A program made the translations under genes and the position numbers. Shown one piece after another: positions 1 through 13,200 of a stretch of 64,000 nt of DNA; position 1 is the first letter of the stretch; every line of letters begins with the position of its first letter. The notes under the pieces were generated by a model that searched no databases, was not told the origin of the DNA, and worked only from the letters and a program-made list of their open reading frames with translations. Origin of the DNA: Ariolimax columbianus (Eukaryota > Mollusca > Gastropoda > Stylommatophora > Arionidae); NCBI GenBank assembly GCA_036924085.1, contig JAVGWX010000006.1, positions 36,817,533 through 36,881,532 on the forward strand, given 5' to 3'.

Positions 1-245
1 CATGAAAGATGGTCGCATTCCCAAAGATATCTTCTGTGGACAGTTGGCGAAAGAACGGCCGACTATAGTTGAGGTTCAAAGATGGGTATAAGCGTGATAT
101 GAAGGCCATGGACATGAATCTGACATCTTGGGAAGACGAAGCTGCAGAACGATCCAAGTGAAGATGTACCCTAAATGACCACCTCACGCTTGGTAAAGAG
201 AAACTCTTGCAACCCAGAGAAGTGAAAAGACAACGCCGCAAGGAG
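1..245 (+). pseudogene. LINE ORF C-terminal fragment
   Basis: Translating with one frameshift gives DGRIPKDI, then RDMKAMDMNLTSWED, then a basic stretch KRQRRKEKDNRR. This order (DGRIPK..LYGQL.., RD.KA....W, KRQRR) is typical of the extreme C-terminus of many non-LTR retrotransposon polyproteins, after the reverse transcriptase. It is broken by stops and begins at the window edge. Clade not determined. Confidence 0.55.
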
Positions 246-1145
246 AAAGACAACAGAAGACAAATATACTTTTTTGTGTTCACCACCAAGTCATATCATC
301 CTATAGTCAGTCATGATTGAAATGGTCTACTATTTTACTATATACATGCTCGTGCGCAAGCGTGTGTGTGTATATCTATTAATACATCATCCGAGTGATA
401 CCGGGTTAAAAAGAAAAGAACAGTTGTAACCTTCTATGCATGTCGTAAAAGTCGACTGAAGAGGTTTGTACATGAGTCTAGCAAGTTGTAGCAACCTCCT
501 AGTGTAAACTCATTGTTATCTAATCCACCACTGCAAATGCCAGTTTACAGGTCCTCTGTAGATGCAGGGCTGCCAAACGCCGTATTTAGTACATTCTGTG
601 TTAAAGGCTCTACCAGTGTCCATACCGTTAGTGACTAAAAACAAACTAAAAATCTGTCCTTTTTTGATTTATCGCGCAGTTAAATGAAAAGCAAACTAAA
701 AGGGTAAGACACATTTGTTTATTGATAACAAACAGGGCTAGCTTTCGTTAAGTATGTGGTAAATTTGTAACAATTATTCATTGTGCAGTGGCTGCATTGT
801 AAGCGAACATAACGATATAGAAAACAAAACGCGCGCACATGTGCATAGTTTAGTAATGTCTTAAAAAAAAAATTTCACTTGTGTTCACCGCCTATTATAT
901 AGTTCGGTCGTAAATGACTTTATTTGATTTAGTATTGTTGTATTTAAAGGACACGATTTTCGTGGAGGCATGTGAAAGAAAAATCTATAATTAGAAAGTG
1001 TAATTAACTAATTTCAATGTTGGTAGCCTGCGGGAAGTTTTTGGCATGTAAGTCTTCTACGTGAAAAGAAAGTGATAGTAGTAAGGCACAACAAAGTTGC
1101 AACGTTGAAGAGTTCCACAGATCAGTGTGAAACCACATCGAGAGA
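246..1145. other. 5' flank of HADH, no recognisable element
   Basis: AT-rich sequence with a short GT run near 368. I see no coding potential and no repeat copy. The promoter and 5' UTR of HADH must lie at its right end, but I cannot point to a TATA box or a start site with confidence. No 5' UTR intron can be excluded. Confidence 0.4.
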
Positions 1146-1262
1146 ATGGTGTTTGCAACGAAATATGTTGTTAGAGCTTTTTCTACATCACTTGGACGTT
1201 TCAGTCCCATAAAAACAGTTACCATTATTGGTAGTGGGCTGATGGGTTCTGGAATTGCACAG
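1146..1262 (+). CDS. HADH: HADH exon 1 (coding part)
   Basis: Encodes residues 1-39: presequence, first beta strand KTVTIIG and the glycine loop. Ends in phase 0 at CACAG|GTATCT. Intron 1 (7.8 kb) follows. Confidence 0.92.
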
Positions 1263-4200
1263 GTATCTTTTTCATAACAATAGCATTTGTATAGTCATAG
1301 AATATCAATGTTCCACAGTGACACTGAACTGAATCTACGAAATCTAATCATCATGGTTTATGAATGATCAACCAGTTTGAGTCTATCTTGAACTTCGACC
1401 TCAAGTATTGTACTTTGTATCTAGTAACTTAGTAAGCTACTAATACAGATATGATTTTTCTTATAATTTTGCTGTTGCATACAGAACAGTATGAGTATAG
1501 CAACTACTCTAGCATGTCACATTTGGACTTGAAAGCGGCTTTATTTATAATTAATTAATAATAATTACTAACAATATTAAAAGTAATTAGACTGTTCATA
1601 GACTAAACTGACTGCTTCTTGAATAGAAAAGTCGTAATATTTCTTCAACATTAGAAAAAAACAACAATGAATATTAGGGATCAAGACGCTGAGCAGCGCA
1701 TGAGCTGCAGTGGTCAGCGACCCATCCATACTGCCCATGGCCATAGCTGACTGCTAGCGTCAGGACCTGCGAACCAGAGCTGCCAAGACCGTTCTACACC
1801 ACCACGCGGTGATCCTGGATAACAGGCTGCAGCAGGGCAGACTGGCTAAGGAGAAATGATCGAAGAGGGAATGCTAACCCGGTACTCAAAAAATGCTTGC
1901 TGATGTCGGTTGTGTTGGACCGAAAGGTGCAAATATTGCAGTCAAGCTGTATACTACGACACAATGCAATCCATTCTCTGGACTACATTCTGCTACTTAA
2001 GCCCTTTCATGGTTTGGTAGCGGGAGATTGAGAACGAACACAGAAGAAGAACAGAAAATGATAATTTCTGAGTTCTCTTCTATGGCTTGTTATGGCCGTC
2101 CTTATTCTTATACCGTGGGTTTGCCCTTTTTTAAAAAATAATATAGATGGCGAGTCACACCAGTTGGTAATAAATTATAATTAAAAAGTAGTTTTCTGTA
2201 CCTTCCATTTCAAAGTTAGTGCTAAATATTATTTTATAATTTTGATATTCACTGCAGTAATTGAATTGGTGGTTCATACACATTGCAGGATTATGGTTAT
2301 TAAAAGTAGACCAAGCAGGGAAGGGCACCTGGGAAGATGGAACAGAAGTGTGTACAGCTAACGAGCTACATAAACCATCAGTATCAATATCATTTGCTGA
2401 GGGAAAGAGAGAATGGGCACTTGCGAATCTTGTCAGTGTTCAGTGATGTAGATCTGGTACATCTGTATAATATAACAGCACTTTAGTTTTGACGCTAAAC
2501 AACATATGGAGATCCAGAGAAATCAAGATTCAAACCAAAAGTTTGAATATTCAATGCCAGTGTCAAGTCGGTGTTGCTATATGGAACGGAGACATGGAGA
2601 ACGACCAAGACCATTCAACAAAGACTCCAGTCCTTCGTTAACAGATGCCAACATTGGTGTCTCACAGGTGGAATTCAAGAATATAGAACCAAAGAATAGA
2701 AACATCTGGAAAGCATCTGTTGTTTTCCTATATTCCAAAGGGAACACATGGATAAAAGATGATGATGTTGAAGAAAGCTATCAGTAGCAACAGGAACATG
2801 TTCTAGTAACTTTATAGGAGGAGCCTGAAAACTGCAGTCCTAATGATCAATACAATTACATAGAGACCATGTCAGTGGTAGCAGCATAGAGGAGGACACA
2901 TAAAGACTTCAGTGAAATAAGCGTTATTTCCACCAATACCGGTCCCAAGCCAGGATGAAAAAGGAGGAGGGTTGGGCGTGTGGTCTGCTCCCCATTTCCA
3001 TAAAAACCATCTTGCTACAAACTATAAAAACATCAACCAGCTTATCTAGCGAGCCTACCTTGAAAGAGAAAGGCCCTTCAATAGGGTGTATGACGTGAAC
3101 CACCCAAAGCCGCAGGGAAACTGGTTCGCCAATCTACTTTCCATCAACAAAGAACACCTCCAGGTTCAGCACCTGAGATGTGAGAACCATGTGAGAATCA
3201 TAGAAAACAGCTCAAATTGCAATGGAGGAAAAAAAATAAAATAACATCAGCATCCTTGGACTCAGTAAAACAAAATGGGCACAAGCTGGTAAAGTATAGC
3301 TAACATTGGTGTTCAGGTCATAAGCGAAGAGACCTAGAGGCTGATACAAAGAGAACAGGAAGACGATGGAAAGAATTAGAGAAAATAGCACAGGACAGGT
3401 CTGCTTGGAGAGAATTGGTTGATGGGCTAGGCACACCAAGGTGATTAGGGCAAAGAAGAAGAACAAAAAGTAGTACTCTATAAATGATGTATTCCATCTC
3501 ATTGCAACATACTTAGCAGTGAAGAGGCTACCAGACTGACAAAGAAATATGGAAATCCACCTGAATTTAATACAAGAGACAACAACGGTTTATATTGAAC
3601 AGATACAAGAGCAAGTGGTAAACAGACTGTACAGGCCACCAAAGTAAATTATATGTATTGCCCATTCAACAGAAGCAAACAAGTAAAAATCTTCAGACAA
3701 TGTACCAGATTGAGATACCATCTATTCAACAAACTAAGGATAGCAACTACAGATTAGTATAACTAATACTTATAGAATGATCACTGATCATACTTGCGGG
3801 AAGCTTAATAAAAAAGCATTTCCATGCTCAGGTGATTTGTGCGCGCGTGGCAGCCTCATATGGCACACTCCTCAGTTGTGTCCTCCTACATGCGTAAACA
3901 AACAAATGGAAATTACAAGACTAGTAAATAAATAAAGTAGCGACAACAGTCACAAAGGCCAGTATATTTTAAGCACTCTGAAAGCATATACATCAGACAA
4001 CAGAAACGGGAGCAAAATGCTGAACAGCGCATGAGCTGCAGCGGTAATTGACCCATAGCTGACTACTAGCATTAAGGCCAGCGAACCAGAGCTGCCAAGA
4101 CCCTTCTACATCTCCACATGGTGATCCTGGATAACATGCTGCAACAGCAGACTGGCTAAGGAGAAGGGATTGAAGAGGGAAGGCTAAAAAATGTCTGCTG

Positions 4201-7200
4201 AAATTGGATGTGTTGGACCGAAAGGTGCAAATATTGGAGTCATGCTGTAAACTATGACACAATGCATTCCGTTCTCTGGACTACATTCTGCTACTTGCAA
4301 AGCCCTTTTCAGGGCTTGAATGCGGGGGATTGAGTACGAGCTCAGAAGAAGAAGACGACAACAGAAACAAAAAGTGACGTGAAAGGTAATCTGGATTTGA
4401 ACTATTGATATCTATGTGATGGATACACCTTGCCATAAGATGCTGTTAGGAATGTAAACTGTACTAGAGGATTACAAATAAAACTTTATGATAAAGTGAA
4501 CACCTGTGAATGTTTTATCTTTTACGATGTGTGATTGTGTGAAACAATGGGCAAATATTTCTAGTTCTTAATTAGTAAATTATAAGTCACTGCAACACAA
4601 GAAATGACAAAATCTTTCAACTTAGAACAAAACACATCAGACTTAACAAATACACACAAGTACTGTATGTAAACAAGTTAGACCCTACACATGAACCTAA
4701 CTGCTCGCTTGCCCAGGAATTGTCACAGAAAGAGAGATGTTATTGCCGAGCAATCTATTAATTACTCACTCCTTATATAGCTCCACTCATCAGCTACAAA
4801 GATGGCCTGGTGCGGGCACGTCGCGAGGTCCAACAGAATTACCAACTCGATACTCTTTGGTTCCGTACCGGGACAGAGAGGGCGAGGACGTCCAAGGAAG
4901 CGATGGGTGAACAACATCACTGAGTGGTCAGGCCTTCGTCCCGGCGAGATACGACAGGCAGCGACAAACAGAGAGGGATGACGTGGGATTTTGGGAGTGT
5001 CTTCATGTGTGCCCCCATGACCTGATGGGTTACAGGATGAGCTGAACTGAACTGATCGGCTACAAAACACCTGCAAATTCTTCAACTTGGCATTTACTGA
5101 AAGTGCAAATAGCTCAGCAGACCTTTAACCAACGGCAAGTCAGTAGGGGCAGCTAATATATCTGGCACCTGCTATCTTCTTCTTTGCTAATCCTCATATC
5201 AAGGTCCCGGTTTCTGTTACAAAGGACACCGTTGTTTGTAAGGCTCTTTTATCTCCATACAGCTTTTGTCTCATCCGTCTTGCGGGGCCAGTATTGTTCC
5301 CTCTTTTCCTGCGTGAGCATGCAGCTTTGTAGGATGTGTGTGTTCCACTGTCGTGCATGGACACTTGTCATCTGTCCCAATCCTCATTTTGTTGTAAAGA
5401 TTACCCTTGAGTCTGTTATACCAAGTTCTCAGTCTGAAGATGATGACTTGCTCTTCTCTAGTTAAGTTAAAGTAGTTGTCTCCTTTTTGGAAGCCGGGGT
5501 GTTGATCAGCCCATTCTACCCTGAAGTTGGCTTTAATTATGGTCTTGGCCCTCATTATATGTGATACTCAGATCTGTTTGTGGGGATGCTCCTCCACACT
5601 TTGCTAGTTTGTCTGCAGCTTTATTGCCTTAAATATTGCAGTGGCATGGGATCCACTGTATGACTAACCTTGGGTGTTCTGCTGAGAGCTGTGTCAGGGA
5701 AAACATACATTGCTCGAGATCTTCATCTTTGTGTTGTTTTAGTGCTGCTAAAACTGACGCTTCATCAGTCAGGATTACTTTGTTTTCTTGGTGGATATCT
5801 TTATCTTGGATTACAGCTCAGCTGCAGCCTTCAGTGTCTCTGCTTCTGCGCGAAAGTTATTGGAGTATGTTCCTGTTGTTAATACTCAAGTTTTAAATTC
5901 TCCACTCCTTAGTCTGTAATAGACCTCTTCACCTCCATTGGATATGGCTTTGTTAGATGAGCCATCTGTATATACGCATATCCATGTTTCTGATGGGTAT
6001 ACTCTCTTAAGATATTCTTCTGTGACAAATTTCCTTTCTAAATCTGAGTTCCCTTTTTCCCTATTCCCTCTATGGATTCTACCATCCAAGGGGACTTGGT
6101 TTTTTTCCATGGATTTGGGATGTTTGTTTTAGACCCGTAACCACTGCTTGGCTTATGATTTGGTATGCTCTTGCAATTTCTGTTGTTTTTGATATGAAGT
6201 GGCTTCTCTTTAATCTCCCTCTTCCATGCGATTTATCCTGTCATATATTCAGTGATCATGCATTCTTTTGAACTTCTCCTCCCGCTGGAGTGTTTTTTGG
6301 TCTCTATACTTTCGATTCGTGTGATGTTCTCCATTGCATTTATTGGCGTTGTTCTCATAGCTCCCGTGATAATACGTATACTTTGGTTTTGAGTTGTACA
6401 ATTTTTTTTAAAAGTTATTCTTTGTTGTTGTGAACCATGCTGCTATCCCGTATTATAGCCCTGGTATCACATAATCTGTGTACAGTTTCTTTAGGGTGCC
6501 CGTGTCAGCTCCCCATGTTGAGCCTAATATCTTTCTCATTATGGCCATTTTGTTCTTAGCTTTGTTGGTGGCTTTTTTTATCTGGTTTTTCATGTCAACC
6601 TTGGGTTCATTGTTATTCCTAGATAAGTTGGACTTATGTCAAGGGGGAGAGTCTGGCCATTTACTATCAGGATTACTTCTTGAGGTTTGGGAGACAGGGA
6701 GAAGATTGTGTACGTGGTTTTGGTATCGTTAATAGCGATTTGCCATTTTTTTGTCCATGTCTCTATTTTATTCAGGGCCTCATGTTCCATTTTCATCTTT
6801 TTGCTGACGTGTCCTTGGAGTTGCACTCTTGCTGTCCTGTTGTCTAGGTAATTACTGATCCATTTGTACATGTTGGTTATACCCATTTGCAGTAGTTTGA
6901 GTTTTAACCTGCTCTTCCATATTTTATCAAATACTTTTTCTAAGTCTATTCGGACTGCCAGTGTTTTCTTTTTTTCTCTAAATGCATCTTCTATCTCCTG
7001 CAAGATATGTCACTTGATCTTTGGTCGATCTGTTTCCACGAAAACCTGCTTGTCGGGGGATAAGTAAATTTGTTGATTCCATATGCCAGGTTATTCTAGT
7101 GTTAACTATTCGTTCCATTAGTATCCATTAGTTTTCCTACACATCTGAGTAGACCAATAGGTCTGTAACTGCCTGTCTTCATGTAATCCTTCCCATGTTG

Positions 7201-10200
7201 AAGGCTTCCACACTGTGGGGACAGTTCCTTGTTTCCAGCTTGTGTTAAAGATGTGTAGCAGTTTACTCTTTGCTACTTCTCTCATGTTAGAGAGCATTTC
7301 ATTAGTTATTCCATCCTTTCCTGGGGCTTTTTTATTCTTGAGTTTACTAATGGCTGACTCCAGTTCTATCTTAGTGATATTTACTATCAGATGTTCCTCA
7401 GGTACTCACACTGAGTGCTCCATGTGGTTTATTTCTTTCTTAATATACCTTTTCATATCTGTTGGGATTTTATTTCTGCTAGTTTCAGCATAATTTTGAA
7501 TGAGAAAATCTGCTGCTTTTTCCCCAGTTAGTACCTTTCCTTTATTTTGAATTGCAATTGTTGGCTTGTAGCTGTTTTCGTCACTCAAGGCCTTTTGCTA
7601 GCTTCCCGAGCTTCTTCTCGCTCTATAAAAATTTAGGGTTTCTGTTTGCTTGGTTGACTGTTTTTCTATATCTATATGGCACCTGGTATAGGTTCTTCAG
7701 TTTGCATTTGCAAAAATTAAAGGTATCAGAACAAAAACCCAGAACACATTCTACAAGAATCCCCTACCTATGCAGACCAAAGAGAGGCAGTCTGGCCTGG
7801 AGGAGCGACCATGCTCGAAAAGCTGTGGGGGACCGATAAAGATCTGAAATGCGGTCTCCTTCGTAAACCTCACCGGACTAGAAGCATAGCATCAGTTGAT
7901 CGATTAAGAAGAAGAACTACAACAAAAATAGCAGGACGTCAGCTCTTCCATCCCCCTCCGGACTGGCACTCATTTTCTTGGTTCTCTATTTTCAACCTTT
8001 TTTTATTACTGTAAAAAATGGGCTAATAGGAAACACATTTTTGATTGGTTGATTGGTGTTTTTAGGAAACCTTATTGGTTGAAAAATTTACATTCACCTA
8101 GGATTTGAAAAAAAATGCATTTATGTAATTCACAATAACTCTTTATTGAAAAACATGTACAAAACACAATACGGTTGTACACTGAAGGAACTGAGAAAAA
8201 CTTGTTCACATTATAAGCAGCCCGTTCAAGTTGACATTTATGCATGTCAGTGATATTTTACAAAAGATAAATATGTCATGAAAAGAAATTTAAAATTATG
8301 CACCAGCTACCGCACTATTGCCCTGATAAGCCATGCCAACAAGATCTTATTACGTATAATCATTAGGAAACTGGAAAAAAGCTAGCATAAGAAATACACG
8401 AAACGCAGGCAGGATTCAGACAAGGCAGAGACACACAAGATCACATCTTCAATATGAGACTTCTTCGAGAAGTGTAGAGAGTACAATGTGAACCTCTATA
8501 GATTATACTTCATAGTTTACACCAATGCTTTCGACTGTGTACAACATCAGCAACTGTGGCAAATAATGAAGGACATGGATTTTGCAATACCAATGAAGGT
8601 ACAACAGATTGGTTTGAGATTCACAAGGGAGTTAGACAGGGTTGCATACTTTCACCTTATTTATTTAACATCTACGCAGAAAACGTCATGTAAAACGTAA
8701 AAACAGATGACAGCTATGGGAATTTTGCTCCATTCTCAATAGGAGGGAAGGAGATTCTAGAGCTAAGATATACAGATGATACAGTCATGCTGCCAAACAG
8801 CGCCAAGGACTTGGAATGACTGCTCATGTCTGTTCAGAAGCCCAATGAAGCTCAGAACCTTTTCCTGAACATTAAAAAAACTAAGATAACCATCCTAACG
8901 TTTCAGAACCCCCCCCCCCCCCCCCCCCACCCCCCACCCCCCCCCCCTTTTTGTGGTAACCTTTTCATCCAGTAATATGCCTGGCTCTTGCATTTTTTAC
9001 CTGTCTCCTAGATCCTAAACCAATTTGTCGTGTCCCCTGACCTACTATATGACTTCAATGATGTAGCTTGATATTCTTACCACTTTCAGGTGGCAGCAGC
9101 AAATGGTCATACAGTCACAGTTGTGGACCAGAACCAGGATATTGTCGACAAAGCTACAGCTGCCATAAAGAAAAGTTTAGGCCGGGTTGTGAAGAAAAAG
9201 TTTCCAGATGACCCAAAAGTTTGTATTTTTCATTAAAATGTATTGTAACATATTGAAGTGAAGTGTTTGCTGATAGACAGCCTGAGTGGAGAGAATTGTA
9301 AAGGACGCGCTGTGCAGTTTTATCTCCATGCAGCTCTTGTCGCTTATCTCTCACAAGGCCAGTATTGTCCTCTCTCTTCCTGTGTGAGCATGCAGCTTTG
9401 TAGGATGTGTTCCCCTGTCATGGTATACTCCCACTTGGACACCTGTCATCTGTTCCAATCCTATTTTGTTGTAAAGATGGCCCTTGAATCTGTTATGCCT
9501 AATTCTCACTGTGAAGATGATGACATGCTCTTCTCTAGTTAAATTACAGTAGCACGATGTGATACTACCAAGGGGTTTTTGGTAGGGAACCAGGTCCAGT
9601 GATTGCTGTATGCTTAGTATAGAATCAGCAGAGACATTTTTTTGTATCAGTTCTCATGAAATTGTTCTGAATATTTGGGCAGAAAAAGTTTTGAATAATG
9701 AAAGAACAGAGAAATTATCTCATAGAAATTGTTGGTATACGATAAAGTATTGTAGAGAAATAGATTTCTGTTAATACTACAGGGTGGTTCCCACAGCAAA
9801 CATAATAGGACCACTGTTTCCTTGCTTGTTGTAAGGAACAACTAAAGAGCACAGGGATGGCAACTTTATCATGTAAAAATCGTTGCTATGGTTGACTTTC
9901 CTTACGGCTTTGGATAAGGGTCTTCTTTTCTTGGAAGGTAATTGTTTTTTCTTTTTGTTCTTGTACTACACTGTCCTGACTTGAATCAGGCATTCAGGAT
10001 CAAGACACTGCAGTGGTCAGCGACCCATAGCTGACTGCTAGCGCCAGGGCCAGCGAACCAGAGCTGCCAAGACCCTTCTACACCTCCACGCGGTGATCCT
10101 GGATAACAGACTGCAGCAGGGCAGACTGGCTAAGGAGAAGGGATCGAAGAGGGAATGCTAATCCTGTACTAAAAAAATGCTTGCTGAATTTGGATGTGTT

Positions 10201-13200
10201 GGACCGAAAGGTGCAAATATCGCAGTCAAGCTGTAAACTAAGACACAACGCATTCCGTTCTCTGGACTACATTCTGCTACTTAAGCCCTTTCAGGGTTTG
10301 GTAGTGGGAGATTGAGAACGAACAAAGAAGAAGAAGAATCAGGCATTCCTAATAGCTGGTTTGGGTAAGCCAAATGCAGTTTTGTATCTATGGTCGCCAA
10401 ATGAAGTGGCTAGATTTTGATTGATTCTTTGACTATATGAAGTGAGATATGTTAAGAGACAGAAAGGGAAGAAGGAGGGACACATCATCTGGGCACTATT
10501 GTCAAAGATGTGCAGTGGTCATTCTTTCACATCTATAGGTAGGTAGGATGTTTAGCCAGCAAGGTTGCATTGCACCAGTGATGATGATGTCATTCTGATT
10601 TGGCTCAGCCAGTTAGAACTTCCATGGAGGCGGAGGAGCGGCATGAAGGAGGGGGTCATATTCCATCCCTGAAGTTTATGACGTGCTTTCAGAGCAGGGG
10701 GGGCGTCCCCAACAAGGTGGGCTGCATGTACAAATATGGACAGACGGCGATGGTTTAGAATGGGGATGGTGCATTTGAGGCCTGTCTGTCGAGGGACTTC
10801 ATTATTTGTGACCCAGTCAAATCGGTGGATTTCAAGAGTACACCTCTGGCTGCATATGTGGAAGGCTTGAATGTGCCTCTGATCACTCTGAAGAATAGTC
10901 CAGAACCTTGCAGCAGGATGATGTAAATCTGAAGCTCATTTTCTAGTGAAAGCTCCCCATTTAGTTCAGACTTAATGCAGAGCGCTCATAGAGACGGTGG
11001 TCAGGCTGACTCATCAAATGATGTCCAAGTGGTTATGTGTATTGAGTTAGTGTTTGCTGCCTAGGTAAATGAAATCCTTGATGGAGTAGACATAATTTCC
11101 ATCAATGATGATTCTTGTACTGGAGTTGATATAGTTGCCATTACCATTACGGATGGTTGCTTTTATGTATAACCACAGTTATTGTGATCAGTAAATGCTT
11201 ATCCTTAGGTTGTTTAATTTTTTGACTGCTATGTTTTTTTTGGTTTTATTTTGTTTGCGTTCGCCTATTTCTCTATTCTCCAAACTGCAGTTTTTATTTT
11301 GCGCCTGTCAGCTCAATGCATCCGACTTCGGCATGCATTTTATGTAAGTGTCAGCATCCTCCTGCATTTTCTAAGGGCTTACTTCCCCTGGGTAATGGCC
11401 GTGTATAGGGATCGAACCCAGCACCTTTTGGTTGTGAGCCATGATTCTTAACCACTAGCCTACGCCGTCCCCACTCACTGCCGATGTGAATCATGAGCAA
11501 TCAATACAGAAAAGTCAGCTTCAAGCCTCTGAAATTAGATATAAAAGATGTTGCTAAAGTCGGATGTGTTGGACCGAAAGGTGCAAATATTGCAGTCAAG
11601 CATTCCGTTCTCTGGACTACATTCTGCTACTTCAATCCTTTCAGGGTTTGGTGGCGGGAGATTGAGAACGAACGAAGCCAAGCCAAGATATATAAGAAAA
11701 ATGATCCAAGTAACAAAAAGAGACAAGGACTACAATCAGACAATACAGCATGATTTCAAACTTCAAACCTTGCATTCTCAACTTCAATGGTTTGGTCATG
11801 TCTGCAAAATGAAAGTAGATCAGCTACTACATCAGCCATGGGAAGAATGGAGCAAAGGATCAAGACCTCAGGATGCCCTAAAGTCCTCAGGGATGACAGT
11901 TTCTTCTTCTCAATCTCTCGCTACCAAGACCTGAACAGGACTTTGCAAGTAACAGAATGTTTTCCAGAGAACAGAATGCGTTGTATCGCTAGTTTACAGC
12001 TTGACTGCGATATTTGCACCTTTCGGTTCGACACATCCGTCTTAGGCAGAAGGGATGATAGTATAAGACAGTCTATAAGAGACTGATGGCTAGACTGGAA
12101 CCAGGTCAAGAGGAAGACAGCAGATAGAATAATCTGAAACTTTCTTGGAAACCTTCCTCTTCTTCATTCGTTCTCAGTCTCTTGCTACAAAGCCCTAAAA
12201 AGGGCTTTGCAAGTAGCAGGATGTTGTATGGAGAACAGAATGCATTGTGTTGTAGTTGACTGCGGTATTTACACCTTTCCGTCCGACACATCTGAATTCA
12301 GCAGGCGTTTATGAGTACCGGGTTAGCTTTCTCTCTTTGATCCCTTCTCCTTAGCCAGTCTGCTCTGTTGCAGCCTGTTATTCAGGATTACTCCTTGGAG
12401 GTGTAGAAGGGTCTTGGCGACTCAGGTTCGCTGGCCCTGATGCTAGCAATCAACTATGGGTTGCTGATCGCTGCAGCTCTACATCTTGAGCCTGGAAACC
12501 TATATGTCCCTGGGTAGAATATGAGCCACTAAGTAAGAAGGTTTGATAGTATTTTAGCACATCATGACCCTTGTGGAGTCTCCAGATTATCACTTGTTAA
12601 CTTCTGTTGCATCTTTTTGGTGGCATATTGGCTAAAGCATTTAAGTAGAAGAGCAGTTAAAGCATTTGTCTCCATTTTTACAATGGGACCAGGTTCAATC
12701 CCTGGTCCCTACATGCTACAGCTGACCCAGGTGTAAATGGGTACCAGACATACAATGCAGAAAGTGATATGACTAGGATGGGAATTGGTCACCCACACCT
12801 CAGAAAAGAATGAAGCTTAGTATAATGAAGTTTTTAACACTTTATATCTGCTATGTTACTGTCTTAAACAAAAATATGGCTGAGCAGCGCATGAGCTGCA
12901 GTGGTCAGCGACCCATAGCTGACTGCTAGCATCAGGGCCAGCGAACCAGATCTGCCAAGACACTTCTACACCTCCACGCGGTGATCCTGGATAACAGGCT
13001 GCAACAGGGCAGACTGGCTAAGGAGAAGGGATCGAAGAGGGAATGCTAACCCGGTACTCAAAAAATGCTTGCTGAAGTCGGATGTGTTAGATCGAAAGGT
13101 GCAAATATCACAGTCAAGCTGGAAACTATGACACAACGCATTTTATTCTCTGGACTACATTTTGCTACTTAAGCCCTTTTCAGGGTTTGGCAGAGGGAGA

